Source of the DNA: Bacillus sp. FJAT-47783
Lineage (GTDB): Bacteria; Bacillota; Bacilli; Bacillales; Aeribacillaceae
Direction: 5' to 3'
Length of the DNA stretch: 64,000 nucleotides
NCBI RefSeq assembly: GCF_022808615.1
Contig: NZ_JAKZKS010000013.1
Coordinates: 18,924-82,923, forward strand
Shown: one piece after another, positions 8,478 to 19,358 of the stretch
Position numbering within the stretch: the stretch's first letter is position 1
Layout: the number at the start of each line of letters is the position of its first letter
Made by a program: the position numbers and the translations under genes
Notes under the pieces: generated by a model
Seen by the model: only the letters and a program-made list of their open reading frames with translations
Told to the model about the DNA's origin: nothing
Database searches by the model: none

Positions 8478-8511
8478 AGAACACCTTCTTAAATAGGCAA
8501 GAAGGTGTTCT
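8478..8511 (-). terminator. Terminator of hmp
   Basis: Perfect 13-bp inverted repeat, AGAACACCTTCTT and its complement, with an 8-base loop; followed on the minus strand by TTTTTG. It lies 12 bases beyond the hmp stop codon. Confidence 0.9.
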
Positions 8512-8522
8512 CCAAGTTTCCA

Positions 8523-9731
8523 TTATGATTGTGCAGTCACCGTTTCGTTTTCATCCATTTGTTCAAGTGTTAATGCAGGACCGAAAAATTCATAGTGAAT
8601 ACGATCAACATCTACATTGAGGTCTTGTAATGAATGAATCATGGCGTTCATGAACGGAACAGGGCCACAAATATAGTAATCAGCATCAGCCATTACAAAT
8701 TGTGATAAAATTTCTTTTGTGATAAAGCCATCACGGTCAGCATAAGAAATGAATGATTTTCCGTTTTGTAATGTTTCCATTGCTTCTTTCACTTCATTTT
8801 GGAACGCATGAACCGCTTCATTTTTCGCAGAATGAATAAATGTAACAGGTCGAGTTGCATGTTCTTTTGTAATCGTACGAAGCATGCTGATCATTGGCGT
8901 TACACCGACTCCACCACTAATTAAAACAACTGGTGTTTCCTGTGTAACATCTAGTATAAAGTCTCCAGCAGGTGGACTTAACTCCACTTCATCTCCCACA
9001 TTTACTTTATCGTGCAACCAATTCGATACTTTCCCTTTCGGATCAGAATCCGCTTCACGCTTTACAGAAATACGGTAATAATCATGACCCGGAGCATCTG
9101 ATAAACTATATTGGCGATTAAGTAAATATTCCTCTCCATCAATACTTACGCGAATCGTAATATATTGTCCTGGTAAATAGGATGGTAATGGTTCTTGATC
9201 TTTCGGTTTTAAATAAAAGGACGTAATGACATCGCTTTCTTTCACTTTATCTGCAACGATAAACGGTTTAAAATAGCGCCAACCGCCTTCTTCATTTTCC
9301 ACTTCTTGATACATTTCTTCTTCCACGTCGATAAATACGCCAGCAATGACTTGATAAGCCTCTTCCCATGCTTTTAATACTTCATCTGTTGCTCCGTCTC
9401 CTAACACTTCCTTCATAGCAACTAATAAATTTTCACCGACTATTGGATAATGTTCTTTTTTAACACCTAAGCCTCGATGCTTGTGAGCGATTTGCTTCAC
9501 GGCAGGAAGTATTTTTTCTAACTGATCAATATGAATAGCTGCTGCATATAGTGCATTGGCTAATGAAGTTTGCTGTCTGCCTTGATGTTGATTTGCATGA
9601 TTGAATATATTTAAAAGCTCTGGATGCTTTGAAAACATTCTTTTATAAAAATGACTCGTAATCTCTTGTCCTCTTTCTGCTAATATAGGTGCAGTTGACT
9701 TAATAATTTCCATTGTACGCTTTGATAACAA
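8523..9731 (-). CDS. hmp: Flavohemoprotein, nitric oxide dioxygenase
   Basis: A 402-residue flavohemoglobin that oxidises NO to nitrate using O2 and NAD(P)H. Residues 1-140 are the globin domain (SKRTMEIIKSTAPILAERG at the start, heme-ligand region HKHRGLGVKKEHYPIVGENL). Residues about 150-260 bind FAD (RQYSLSDAPG) and 265-395 bind NAD(P)H (VLISGGVGVTPMISMLR and YYICGPVPFM). The start is set at a TTG (9729-9731) with AAAGGAG eight bases upstream; an in-frame extension further upstream runs through the promoter and is not expected to be translated. Its promoter carries two NsrR boxes and nsrR is divergently transcribed next to it, so the gene should be repressed by Fe-S NsrR and induced by nitric oxide. 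Confidence 0.95.
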   Translation of the reverse strand: MLSKRTMEIIKSTAPILAERGQEITSHFYKRMFSKHPELLNIFNHANQHQGRQQTSLANALYAAAIHIDQLEKILPAVKQIAHKHRGLGVKKEHYPIVGENLLVAMKEVLGDGATDEVLKAWEEAYQVIAGVFIDVEEEMYQEVENEEGGWRYFKPFIVADKVKESDVITSFYLKPKDQEPLPSYLPGQYITIRVSIDGEEYLLNRQYSLSDAPGHDYYRISVKREADSDPKGKVSNWLHDKVNVGDEVELSPPAGDFILDVTQETPVVLISGGVGVTPMISMLRTITKEHATRPVTFIHSAKNEAVHAFQNEVKEAMETLQNGKSFISYADRDGFITKEILSQFVMADADYYICGPVPFMNAMIHSLQDLNVDVDRIHYEFFGPALTLEQMDENETVTAQS

Positions 9732-9758
9732 ACTTCCCACTCCTTTTAAATTTTTAAA

Positions 9759-9781
9759 AAGATGTATTTTACTTACATCTT
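9759..9781. promoter_or_regulatory. NsrR operator 1 in hmp promoter
   Basis: A 23-bp dyad with perfect 8-base arms, AAGATGTA and TACATCTT. It matches the known NsrR box shape (AAGATGYATTT and its complement) and covers the expected start of hmp transcription. Confidence 0.85.
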
Positions 9782-9783
9782 TA

Positions 9784-9812
9784 AAGATACAATTCTTAAT
9801 GATAAAAAGCAA
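9784..9812 (-). promoter_or_regulatory. hmp promoter
   Basis: On the minus strand, minus-35 TTGCTT (9807-9812) and minus-10 TATCTT (9784-9789) are 17 bases apart. Operator 2 overlaps the minus-35 and operator 1 lies just after the minus-10, an arrangement suited to repression. Confidence 0.65.
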
Positions 9813-9829
9813 TATTTAAAATACATCTT
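9807..9829. promoter_or_regulatory. NsrR operator 2 in hmp promoter
   Basis: AAGCAATATTT followed by AAAATACATCTT; the right half is perfect, the left half diverges by three bases. Lies between hmp and nsrR and may also help control nsrR. Confidence 0.65.
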
Positions 9830-9910
9830 TAACAAAGGTGTCACATTTCATTATTTGCTATTAAAAGGTGTATAATGTAAAGAATAGAAACAAAGTGAGG
9901 GAACAATACG

Positions 9911-10354
9911 ATGCGTCTAACAAATTACACAGATTTCTCATTACGCGTTCTCCTATACGTTGCGACGAAAAAAAATGATGAGCTTTCGAACATAAAAGAA
10001 ATTGCCGAAGTATATGGCATCTCAAAAAACCATTTAATGAAAGTGATTTATGAGCTCGGCAAAAATGGTTACATTGAGACAATTAGAGGAAGAAATGGAG
10101 GAATTCGCTTAGCACGTCCGGCTTCTGAAATTAACATCGGAGAAGTTGTCAGAAGAACAGAGGAAGATTTCCACCTCGTCGAATGTTTTGATTACGAAAA
10201 AAATCAATGTGTCATCACGTCTGTTTGTGGATTAAAGCATGTGTTAAACAAAGCATTGAAAGCCTATTTCAATGTATTAGATCAATATACGTTAAAAGAT
10301 TTAGTCGGTAACCAAAAACTTTTATATTCTATATTACATAAGGGAACTGATTAA
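9911..10354 (+). CDS. nsrR: NsrR, nitric-oxide sensing Rrf2-family repressor
   Basis: A 147-residue Rrf2 protein. The winged helix spans residues 1-75 (MRLTNYTDFSLRVLLYVA, then GISKNHLMKVIYELGKNGYI and GRNGGIRLA). Three cysteines, C92, C100 and C106 (ECF, NQC, SVC), match the ligands of the [4Fe-4S] cluster whose reaction with NO releases DNA. It is divergent from hmp and the intergenic DNA contains two NsrR-type boxes, so autoregulated repression of hmp is the obvious role. A TATAAT minus-10 lies at about 9870-9875. The Bacillus subtilis equivalent (YhdE) sits next to yhdC, as here. The stop lies inside the terminator hairpin. Confidence 0.93.
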   Translation: MRLTNYTDFSLRVLLYVATKKNDELSNIKEIAEVYGISKNHLMKVIYELGKNGYIETIRGRNGGIRLARPASEINIGEVVRRTEEDFHLVECFDYEKNQCVITSVCGLKHVLNKALKAYFNVLDQYTLKDLVGNQKLLYSILHKGTD

Positions 10355-10372
10355 AGTCCCTTATGTTTTCTT
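10338..10372. terminator. Bidirectional terminator between nsrR and yhdC
   Basis: Arms ATAAGGGA (10338-10345) and TCCCTTAT (10357-10364), with T-rich sequence after it on the + strand. It overlaps the last codons of both convergent genes. Confidence 0.7.
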
Positions 10373-10693
10373 TTTCATTTCAATGGAAAGGATTTTGTCT
10401 GTTTTCTCATTAAACGTAACTTCAATATAGAGGATAAATGGTCGTTCTGTTTCGCTCTCGACTTGCACTTTAAAGATATCTTTTTTCTTTTCTTCGTTTA
10501 TTTTTTCCCTTTTTACATATTCAAAATCCGTTAGCTTTCGCGATGGAAACTGTTTTTTCACTTCCATGAATGCTAATCTACTCCATTTTTCATCCCCATT
10601 TTGTTGCTCTCCATATACATTAATCGTGAAAAGGCCTGTAATTAAAATACTGCATAAAGCGACAATTAAAACTAATAACCGTTGATAGTTCAT
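10361..10693 (-). CDS. yhdC: YhdC-like secreted DUF3889 protein
   Basis: A 110-residue protein with a hydrophobic N-terminus (LLVLIVALCSILITGLFTI, residues 6-24) that is a signal peptide or single anchor, followed by a small exported domain. KWSRLAFMEVKKQFPSRKL and a strand-rich C-terminus resemble the DUF3889 family of small Bacillus exoproteins of unknown function. Position between yhdB and nsrR matches yhdC of Bacillus subtilis. It is transcribed toward nsrR and shares a terminator with it. Confidence 0.7.
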   Translation of the reverse strand: MNYQRLLVLIVALCSILITGLFTINVYGEQQNGDEKWSRLAFMEVKKQFPSRKLTDFEYVKREKINEEKKKDIFKVQVESETERPFILYIEVTFNEKTDKILSIEMKKKT

Positions 10694-10844
10694 GTTGCCC
10701 TCCTTGACGCCAATTTGCTTTCATCTTCCCCTCTGATTTGTAAAATTATGTAACATTCAGTAATTTTTTTTGATACTGTGAGCAAGACCAACATTTACAG
10801 TGTTTTAACAAATCGTATTTCCATACACTATCGATAACTCCTAT

Positions 10845-10936
10845 AAAGTGAAACTCCATTTAGTGGGGTTTGTACCGTTACGGGCAGTTATCCCTTTTTT
10901 TACAACAAGGGACTTACTTCCGTTTAGGGTGGAACG
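10845..10936. repeat. Dispersed two-hairpin element, copy 1
   Basis: Begins ataaagtgaaactccattta, then gtggggttt, then ttacgggcagt, a small hairpin with arms tccctt and aaggga, and a ttccgttta-gggtgg end. The same order of motifs occurs at 37997-38170 and in part at 51485-51600. Here it lies directly before the yhdB ribosome site, so it would form part of the yhdB leader. Confidence 0.6.
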
Positions 10937-10950
10937 AAGGAGGCATGAAA

Positions 10951-11196
10951 ATGAATACAGTTGATTACGATAAAGCGTTGTATTATACGCATCGATCACA
11001 ATGGGATAATTTACTCATTTTAATGGTGCGAACAGAAGATGATCTGTTATCAAAACGAATTGAACATTTCTTGCATGCATACAACTTTGAGCATGACTAC
11101 CGCATGATTGAACAAAAGTTATATGCATTGTTACGATATATCGACCATGCATCTCATCAAAGTATTGAGCAAGAAGCTGCGATGATGTATACGTAA
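10951..11196 (+). CDS. yhdB: YhdB-like conserved small protein
   Basis: An 81-residue protein, start chosen at the ATG at 10951 because AAGGAGG (10937-10943) is seven bases upstream. The sequence DYDKALYYTHRSQWDNLLIL near the start, then FLHAYNFEHDY, looks like the YhdB family of Bacillus: short, soluble, of unknown function. Synteny with azr and yhdC supports the name. The preceding 90 bases are a dispersed repeat element. Confidence 0.75.
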   Translation: MNTVDYDKALYYTHRSQWDNLLILMVRTEDDLLSKRIEHFLHAYNFEHDYRMIEQKLYALLRYIDHASHQSIEQEAAMMYT

Positions 11197-11220
11197 AAAG
11201 GACCGAATAACCGGTCCTTT

Positions 11221-11222
<2 letters not shown>
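11195..11222. terminator. Bidirectional terminator between yhdB and azr
   Basis: AAAAAGGACC (11195-11204) pairs with GGTCCTTTTT (11213-11222); runs of A and T on both sides serve both convergent genes. Confidence 0.85.
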
Positions 11223-11763
<541 letters not shown>

Positions 11764-12402
11764 TTAATCTAAACCGTTTTTAACAGCAAAAAGAGCTGCC
11801 TGTGTTCGATCAGATACTTCTAATTTTGCCAATATATTTGAGACATGTGTCTTAACCGTTTTCTCTGTAATAAATAGGGAAGAAGCAATTTCTTTATTAC
11901 TTTTTCCACGAGCAATTTCTTTAAGAACTTCTTTTTCACGTTTCGTTAACTCATATACTTTTGCTTTATAGCCCGCTTCATTCGATACAAATTGTGTCAT
12001 AACGTGTGATGTAACTTTCGGGTGAAGAGAATTTTCCCCGTTCATGACTTGACGAATCGTTTTCACTAATTCATCTGGCTCAATGTCTTTTAATTGATAT
12101 CCAGAAGCCCCTGCCTTTAAAGCTGGAATCACATGGTCTTGATCAGCAAAGCTTGTTAAAATAATGACTTTCACATTAGGGAAGCGAACCTTTATTACTT
12201 TCGTTGCTTCGACACCATCCATCTCTGGCATCATTAAATCCATTAATACGACATCCGGTTGTAATGTTTCCACAAGTTCGATTGCTTCTTTCCCATTTTT
12301 GGCTTCTCCAATAACTTCCACATCACTTTGGGTTTTTAAGAAAAACATCAGACCCCTTCGAACCATATGGTGGTCGTCAACAATGAGAACGTTTATCGTC
12401 AA
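11764..12402 (-). CDS. yhcZ: Response regulator, NarL/FixJ family (YhcZ)
   Basis: A 212-residue regulator: receiver domain (residues 1-120) with acidic pocket DDHH and phospho-acceptor VLMDLMMPEMDG (D54 region), then a LuxR-type helix-turn-helix (LTKREKEVLKEIARGKSNKE, followed by TEKTVKTHVSNILAKL). TTG start with AAGGAGG eight bases upstream; the start abuts the stop of the histidine kinase (TAG then TTG), so the pair is translationally linked. Same order as yhcY-yhcZ-azr in Bacillus subtilis. The staphylococcal relatives (AirR/YhcR-type) control respiration and cell-wall genes; whether this holds here is inference. Confidence 0.88.
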   Translation of the reverse strand: MTINVLIVDDHHMVRRGLMFFLKTQSDVEVIGEAKNGKEAIELVETLQPDVVLMDLMMPEMDGVEATKVIKVRFPNVKVIILTSFADQDHVIPALKAGASGYQLKDIEPDELVKTIRQVMNGENSLHPKVTSHVMTQFVSNEAGYKAKVYELTKREKEVLKEIARGKSNKEIASSLFITEKTVKTHVSNILAKLEVSDRTQAALFAVKNGLD

Positions 12403-13533
12403 CTAAGATCCCTCCTTCGGTATCGGAATCGAAACGTGAATTGATGTTCCATTGCCTACTTTTGTTGTAAGGGTAAACGTCCCATTTAATTTTTCTGCCC
12501 GCTCTTTCATACTTGTTAATCCGAGTGACGGTAAAGATGATAATCCATCGTACGTAAAGCCATGACCGTTATCAGAAACGATCATTTCCACGCGACTTAC
12601 ACACCGTTGGATCGAAATGCTAACTTCTTTACTTCCAGAATGACGCTTACAATTGTTTAGCGCTTCTTGAGCAATCCGCCATAATGCTTCTTCAATATGA
12701 TTCGGGAGTCTTTTCACTCCTGAAATTTCCATATGAAGTTCAAGGTCTAACATTTTTCCATATTGATCTAATGCAACAGCGATACCATCTTCTAAGCCCT
12801 TCGGACGAAGCTGCCATATTAAGGCACGCATTTCTGCTAACGCTTCTCGAGATAGGTCTTCTACATACGAAAGCATTTGAGAGACATTTTCTTCCTTTGT
12901 CATCTCTTGTGCTGCTCGAGCCGTTAAAGTTAACGAAAATAAAAGTTGGTTTACTGAATCGTGAAGGTCTTGCGCCAATCGATTTCGTTCTGCAATAAGT
13001 GCGAGCTTCTGTTCATTTTCTGTTAGTTTTATTCGTTTAATCGCGGTCCCAATTTGAAACGCTACCGATTCTAATAATGCAAGTTCTTCATTCGAAAAAT
13101 GCGTTTTATTGGGAGAGGCAACATTTAAAAGCCCAAATTTTTCATCTCCTGCTCGAAGCGGTACTGTTGCATGATGCGAAATGTTCCAGGTGTCTCCCCA
13201 CTTATAATTTTCTGCATCTTCTATTCGTTTACAGCTTATAATATTGACTGCTCGGTCAAGACGCCCATCTTGATACCGATCTAGACACCAACAATCCCCT
13301 TCACACATCGGCTTTTTATTCTCCCAACTTAATGCCGGTGGCAAATCATGATGGGCCGCGAGCTTATATTTTCCTTTTTGATCAATTAAGAAAATCCACC
13401 CTGTTTGTAATCCGGTAACATGTAAAAGCTTTTGTAGCACATCTCCCAGCATTTTTTCTAAATCATTTGCTTTATTTAATGTTTCAGCAATCGTTTTTAA
13501 CGTCGTTAGTTCATCAATATGTTTATCATCCAA
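12403..13533 (-). CDS. yhcY: GAF-domain sensor histidine kinase with cysteine cluster (YhcY)
   Basis: A 376-residue cytoplasmic kinase with no membrane segment. Residues about 10-175 are a GAF domain; about 185-255 a HisKA_3 dimerisation domain (AERNRLAQDLHDSVNQLL with the phospho-histidine) and about 270-375 the ATPase (EALNNCKRHS, SDNGHGF). The GAF domain contains four cysteines, C77, C81, C83 and C101 (MCEGDCWC and ISC). In the Staphylococcus aureus homologue AirS, GAF cysteines hold a redox-active Fe-S cluster, so oxygen or redox sensing is likely. The start is set at a TTG (13531-13533) with GGGTGAG upstream; a TTG nine codons earlier has no ribosome site. Confidence 0.85.
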   Translation of the reverse strand: MDDKHIDELTTLKTIAETLNKANDLEKMLGDVLQKLLHVTGLQTGWIFLIDQKGKYKLAAHHDLPPALSWENKKPMCEGDCWCLDRYQDGRLDRAVNIISCKRIEDAENYKWGDTWNISHHATVPLRAGDEKFGLLNVASPNKTHFSNEELALLESVAFQIGTAIKRIKLTENEQKLALIAERNRLAQDLHDSVNQLLFSLTLTARAAQEMTKEENVSQMLSYVEDLSREALAEMRALIWQLRPKGLEDGIAVALDQYGKMLDLELHMEISGVKRLPNHIEEALWRIAQEALNNCKRHSGSKEVSISIQRCVSRVEMIVSDNGHGFTYDGLSSLPSLGLTSMKERAEKLNGTFTLTTKVGNGTSIHVSIPIPKEGS

Positions 13534-13695
13534 TGCTATCTCACCCTTTGTTATCGACAAGGTCTTATCTTTATTTTATCAATTATTTGCAGTCGAGACG
13601 CTTCACAATCCGTCTGATTTTTTCTCCTACTAAAGTCTGAAATTATTACATTCAAGGTGTGTTGGCCATTCTAAAAAAAAATAAAAAGATAACAA

Positions 13696-13726
13696 AAACT
13701 GAAAGAGCCTTATGCTCTTTCAGTTT
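13696..13726 (-). terminator. Terminator of pgcA
   Basis: 13-bp stem AAACTGAAAGAGC with loop CTTAT, overlapping the last codons of pgcA; followed on the minus strand by TTTTG and a T-rich stretch. Confidence 0.9.
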
Positions 13727-15458
13727 CCTTTAACATTTCATTTACTTTTTCCATGACGGCGCTTGTTAACTCTTCTAATGCCTTTTCACTATTTTCTAGT
13801 GAATCCGCTTGAACGGCAAAATAGAATTTCACTTTCGGCTCAGTTCCGGATGGACGAATACAGAACCATGAGCCATCTTCTAAGAAATATTTCAATACAT
13901 TTGATTTCGGTAATTCAATCGCTTCTGTTTTATTCGTTTCTATAAAAGTACGTTCACTTATTTGATAATCTTCTTTCACAGTGATTTTCTTACCCGCCAT
14001 TTGTTCAGGTGTTTGTTCGCGGAACTTTGTTAAAATGCCTTGAATTTGTTCCGCACCGTCTTTTCCTTTTAACGTTAACGATTTTAACCCTTCACGATAG
14101 AAGCCGTATTTATTGAAAAGTTCAAGCAAGCCTTCATACAACGTCATTCCTTTTTTCTTGTAGTATGCACACACTTCAACAGCTAAAATCGCCGCTTGCA
14201 CCGCATCTTTATCACGGGCAAAATCTCTAATTAAATAGCCGTAGCTTTCTTCATACCCAAATTGGAATTCGTATTGTCCTGTACGCTCATATTCCTTAAT
14301 TTTTTCACCGATAAATTTAAAGCCTGTTAACGTATCGATCGTATCTAACCCAAATGATTTTGCAATAGCACGACCAATTTCAGATGTAACGATTGTTTTT
14401 AATACAACGCCGTTTTGCGGTAGAGTGCCTTTTGCTTTCTTTTCAGATAAAATGTAGTGAAGCAATAATGCACCTGTTTGGTTACCTGTTAACACGACGT
14501 ATTCACCTTTATCATTTTTCACTGCTACACCTAACCGGTCAGCATCTGGATCTGTTGCGATTAAAAGATCAGCATCTATCTTTTCCCCTTCTTGAATCGC
14601 TAACTCAAATGCTGCATGCTCTTCAGGGTTTGGTGACTTGACTGTTGAGAAGTTCGGGTCCGGTAATTCCTGTTTTGAAACAACGGTTACATTTTCGTAA
14701 CCAAGTGCCGCTAAGCCACGACGAACCGGTTTGTTTGCCGTTCCGTGAAGCGGTGTGAAAACAACTTTCACATCAACTTCGTTTGCTAGCTCTGGATTTA
14801 AAGAGATAGTCGTTAATTTCTCCGTATAAACATCGTCAATTTCTTCGCCAATCACCTTAATGAGCCCCTGTTGTTTTAACAACTGTTCACTTTCTACTTG
14901 GACTTCCAGCTCGTTTTCTACTTCGTATACTTTCTCAATCACTTCATCAGCTTGTTTTGGCGGTAGCTGTCCACCGTCTTCACCGTACACTTTATAACCG
15001 TTATATTCAGGTGGGTTGTGACTCGCTGTAATAACAATCCCTGAGAAAGCATGTAAATGACGGACAGCAAACGATAATTGTGGTGTTGGACGAAGCTCAT
15101 CAAACACGTATGTTTGAATCCCGTTTGTCGCAAGTGTTTTGGCTGCCTCCATCGCAAATTCTGGTGACTTATGCCGGGAATCAAAAGCGATGACAACACC
15201 GCGTTTTTTCGCTTCTTCTCCAAAAGATTCTATGTATTTCGCTAAACCATATGATGCTTTTCGAATCGTGTATATGTTCATGCGGTTCGTACCCGGCCCG
15301 ATTTCACCGCGCATTCCACCTGTACCAAATTCTAAGTTTTTGTAAAAACAATCCTCGAGTTGTTTTTCATCTTTTGTTATATCTGTTAATTGCTGTTTCA
15401 ACTCTTCATCTAGATTTGTTGCTTGATTCCAACGCTCGTAATTCGTTTTCCAGTTCAT
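13710..15458 (-). CDS. pgcA: Phosphoglucomutase, alpha-D-phosphohexomutase family
   Basis: A 582-residue cytoplasmic enzyme interconverting glucose 1-phosphate and glucose 6-phosphate, feeding UDP-glucose for wall polymers and glycolipids. The phosphoserine loop is [17 protein letters not shown] (about residues 140-156), the metal loop [10 protein letters not shown] (near 305), the sugar loop GYEESYGY, and the phosphate-binding end [12 protein letters not shown]. Full length for the family. AGGAGG lies twelve bases before the ATG and a TATAAT minus-10 is at 15498-15503. It occupies the same place beside glpD as in Bacillus subtilis (pgcA/yhxB). Confidence 0.95.
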   Translation of the reverse strand: MNWKTNYERWNQATNLDEELKQQLTDITKDEKQLEDCFYKNLEFGTGGMRGEIGPGTNRMNIYTIRKASYGLAKYIESFGEEAKKRGVVIAFDSRHKSPEFAMEAAKTLATNGIQTYVFDELRPTPQLSFAVRHLHAFSGIVITASHNPPEYNGYKVYGEDGGQLPPKQADEVIEKVYEVENELEVQVESEQLLKQQGLIKVIGEEIDDVYTEKLTTISLNPELANEVDVKVVFTPLHGTANKPVRRGLAALGYENVTVVSKQELPDPNFSTVKSPNPEEHAAFELAIQEGEKIDADLLIATDPDADRLGVAVKNDKGEYVVLTGNQTGALLLHYILSEKKAKGTLPQNGVVLKTIVTSEIGRAIAKSFGLDTIDTLTGFKFIGEKIKEYERTGQYEFQFGYEESYGYLIRDFARDKDAVQAAILAVEVCAYYKKKGMTLYEGLLELFNKYGFYREGLKSLTLKGKDGAEQIQGILTKFREQTPEQMAGKKITVKEDYQISERTFIETNKTEAIELPKSNVLKYFLEDGSWFCIRPSGTEPKVKFYFAVQADSLENSEKALEELTSAVMEKVNEMLKETERA

Positions 15459-15604
15459 GAAATTAAAAAACCTCCTACGTTGTTTTTGCTCATTTTTATT
15501 ATACTAGAGCAAACATCTTCTTCCTCCTAAAGAAAAACGACAACCTTAAAATATTTTAGCATATCTTGTTGAAAAAAGTAGAAAACCGTTTAACAATGAA
15601 TTTT

Positions 15605-15635
15605 AAAGCCGTCACAATTTATGTGACGGCTTTTT
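15605..15635. terminator. Terminator hairpin between glpD and pgcA
   Basis: Perfect 12-bp arms AAAGCCGTCACA and TGTGACGGCTTT around a 5-base loop. T tract on the + strand, weaker T-rich run on the minus strand. Most likely ends the glpD message. Confidence 0.75.
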
Positions 15636-15674
15636 CGTTGTATAGGTAATGATAAAATTCACGACTTTTGGTCA

Positions 15675-15790
15675 ACGTTGTTCATAGTTGCTTGCGGCTA
15701 GCAAACTTCCCATTTCATCCGTACGAAAAACGTCGCCCGAGTTTCTTTATATCCTACTGAAATGGACAGTTTGTACGTATGTCGCTTAAG
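15675..15790 (+). repeat. Dispersed intergenic element, copy 1 (after glpD)
   Basis: Shares with the reverse complement of 20251-20400 the ordered blocks TTGTTCATAGT, GGCTAGCAAACTTCC, CATCCGTACGA, GAGTTTC-TTTAT, TCCTACTGAAATGG and CAGTTTGTACG. No open frame is conserved between the copies, so it is a non-coding element. Copies lie in inverted orientation at the two ends of the glpF-glpK-glpD group. Confidence 0.75.
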
Positions 15791-15815
15791 AAAACTCCCT
15801 ACGCTTTTGTTCTGT

Positions 15816-17504
15816 TTAGGATGCAGATTTTGATGATTGGTCAACGGTTTGATCTTTTGGCATAACAGCGTCATGAATCTGTTCTTGTAAAGCTGTTTCA
15901 TGGCGCCTTCTTTCCTCTTTGCTCCACCCGAAGCGATCCGCCATATAATTTATAACCGCTTCTTTCCACTTTCTTGCCCATTGGATATGAAAGAATACAG
16001 CGCCCGTTCTTCTCACAAAGAAGTCGACTGGTGTTGTTGTCATTTCTGATACAATACTGTACTCTACTTGAGCTAATAAGGAAGCGGGTACTTGGCGTTT
16101 TTTTGCTTCTTCCACTAATGATTGTGTCAATGCGAACACCTCATCCACATTAGAGCCGTACATTTTAGCAAAAGAACGTGCCTCTTCCTCCGATAGACCT
16201 ATGTCCATTCCTTCCTTTGTTTTTTGTTCAATAAATGAAGGGAGCTTATTAGACCCTCCAACATGTCCTCCTGAAATTGGAAGGTTTTTCGTTCTACATG
16301 GCTCAAAAACTAACCCTTCCTCTTCTTTTAGCCGTTTCGCTACTAAGTCGACGACCATTTCAGCCATTTTTCGGTATCCTGTTAATTTCCCACCCGCAAT
16401 CGTGATGAGACTAGAATGTGACGTCCAAATTTCGTCTTTACGCGAAATTTCGGATGGATCTTTCCCTTCTTCATATATTAAAGGACGTACACCTGCCCAA
16501 CTAGATTCAACGTCATCTTCCGTAAGCTTTAAATCTGGGAACATAAAATGAATCGCACCAAGAACGTACTTCCGATCTTCAAACGTCATTTTTGGATTTG
16601 CTGTATCCCCTTTGTACACAGTATCGGTTGTACCAACGTATGTTTTTCCGTCTCTTGGAATCGCAAACACCATTCTCCCATCTGGTGTATCAAAATAGAT
16701 CGCTTGCTTTAATGGAAATTTTGTTTGATCAAATACTAAATGAATGCCCTTCGTTAACTGCAGTTGCTTTCCTTTTTTTGAGTTGTCTTTTTCCCTAAGC
16801 GTATCAACCCACGGCCCTGCTGCATTAATAATTTTTTTCGCATAAATTTCGTATGTTTTGTTTGTTAACATATCTTTAACTTTGACCCCGACTACTTTTC
16901 CGTTTTTGTAGAGGAATTCAGTGACTTTCGCATAATTAACAGCATCAGCACCAAATTTCACTGCTTCTTTCATCACTTCAATCGTGAGACGTGCATCATC
17001 CGTTCGGTATTCAACGTAATATCCTCCGCCTTTTAACCCTTCCTTCTTTACTAGCGGCTCTTTAGCTAACGTTTCGGACGCATTTAACATTTTACGCCGT
17101 TCACTTCTTTTTACTGCTGCTAAATAATCATAAACTAAAAGACCGATGGAGGTTGAAAATTTACCGAATGTTCCTCCTTTATGAATCGGAAGAAGCATCC
17201 ATTCAGGGGTCGTCACATGCGGACCATTTTCATAAACAACAGCACGTTCTCGCCCAACTTCTGCGACCATTTTCACTTCAAATTGTTTTAAATATCTAAG
17301 CCCACCATGCACAAGTTTTGTAGAACGGCTCGATGTACCGGCCGCAAAGTCTTGCATCTCACATACTGCTACTCTCATTCCACGTGTCGCAGCATCTAAA
17401 GCAATCCCTGAACCTGTAATGCCTCCACCAACCACCAATACATCGTACGTATCGTTTGTCATTTTATTTAAGATACCTTCACGGTTTAAACTTGAAAAAC
17501 TCAT
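15816..17504 (-). CDS. glpD: Aerobic glycerol-3-phosphate dehydrogenase
   Basis: A 562-residue membrane-associated FAD enzyme that oxidises glycerol 3-phosphate to dihydroxyacetone phosphate and passes electrons to quinone. The FAD loop [19 protein letters not shown] is near residue 20; the family motif [19 protein letters not shown] and the C-terminal [11 protein letters not shown] are present. The start at 17502-17504 has GGAGG nine or ten bases upstream; an in-frame extension of 20 codons upstream lacks a ribosome site. Expression should be controlled by the GlpP-type antitermination leader at 17686-17750. Normal length and motifs, no sign of decay. Confidence 0.95.
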   Translation of the reverse strand: MSFSSLNREGILNKMTNDTYDVLVVGGGITGSGIALDAATRGMRVAVCEMQDFAAGTSSRSTKLVHGGLRYLKQFEVKMVAEVGRERAVVYENGPHVTTPEWMLLPIHKGGTFGKFSTSIGLLVYDYLAAVKRSERRKMLNASETLAKEPLVKKEGLKGGGYYVEYRTDDARLTIEVMKEAVKFGADAVNYAKVTEFLYKNGKVVGVKVKDMLTNKTYEIYAKKIINAAGPWVDTLREKDNSKKGKQLQLTKGIHLVFDQTKFPLKQAIYFDTPDGRMVFAIPRDGKTYVGTTDTVYKGDTANPKMTFEDRKYVLGAIHFMFPDLKLTEDDVESSWAGVRPLIYEEGKDPSEISRKDEIWTSHSSLITIAGGKLTGYRKMAEMVVDLVAKRLKEEEGLVFEPCRTKNLPISGGHVGGSNKLPSFIEQKTKEGMDIGLSEEEARSFAKMYGSNVDEVFALTQSLVEEAKKRQVPASLLAQVEYSIVSEMTTTPVDFFVRRTGAVFFHIQWARKWKEAVINYMADRFGWSKEERRRHETALQEQIHDAVMPKDQTVDQSSKSAS

Positions 17505-17685
17505 CAACTTCTCGCCTCCAGTTATGATATAGAAAAGCGCAAGCACCTGATCCGCCTCAGACAAAAATGTTTTTACGACGAAAAGGCCCTTTTTCCCTTT
17601 ACAACGTAAAGTTATTTTCCATCGAGGAGTAGGGGCTTTCGCTTGACGATAAAAACCACATACAAAAATTTATATTTATCTTTAA

Positions 17686-17750
17686 ACAAAAAGAGACCAC
17701 AACGAATCTAAAGCAATATGCACACGAATTGCTTTAGCGTTGTGGTCTCT
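17686..17750 (-). promoter_or_regulatory. glpD leader: GlpP-controlled terminator/antiterminator
   Basis: Long hairpin with outer arms GAGACCACAACG and its complement, inner arms around CTAAAGCAAT, followed on the minus strand by TTTTTG. The left side reads GGAGA-CATG-GAGAGACCACAAC, sharing the GGAGA and CCACAAC blocks with the glpF leader at 20441-20510. GlpP bound to glycerol 3-phosphate is known to prevent termination at such leaders in Bacillus subtilis. Confidence 0.85.
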
Positions 17751-17782
17751 CCATGTCTCCAACCGAATATTAACTTATCTTT

Positions 17783-17811
17783 ATTGTAACATATTTCAAA
17801 AAGTTCGTAAA
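17783..17811 (-). promoter_or_regulatory. glpD promoter
   Basis: Minus-10 TACAAT (17783-17788) and minus-35 TTTACG (17806-17811) with 17-base spacing on the minus strand, immediately after the glpK stop, giving glpD its own transcript that passes the leader hairpin. Confidence 0.6.
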
Positions 17812-17819
17812 TGATCCGT

Positions 17820-19358
<1,539 letters not shown>

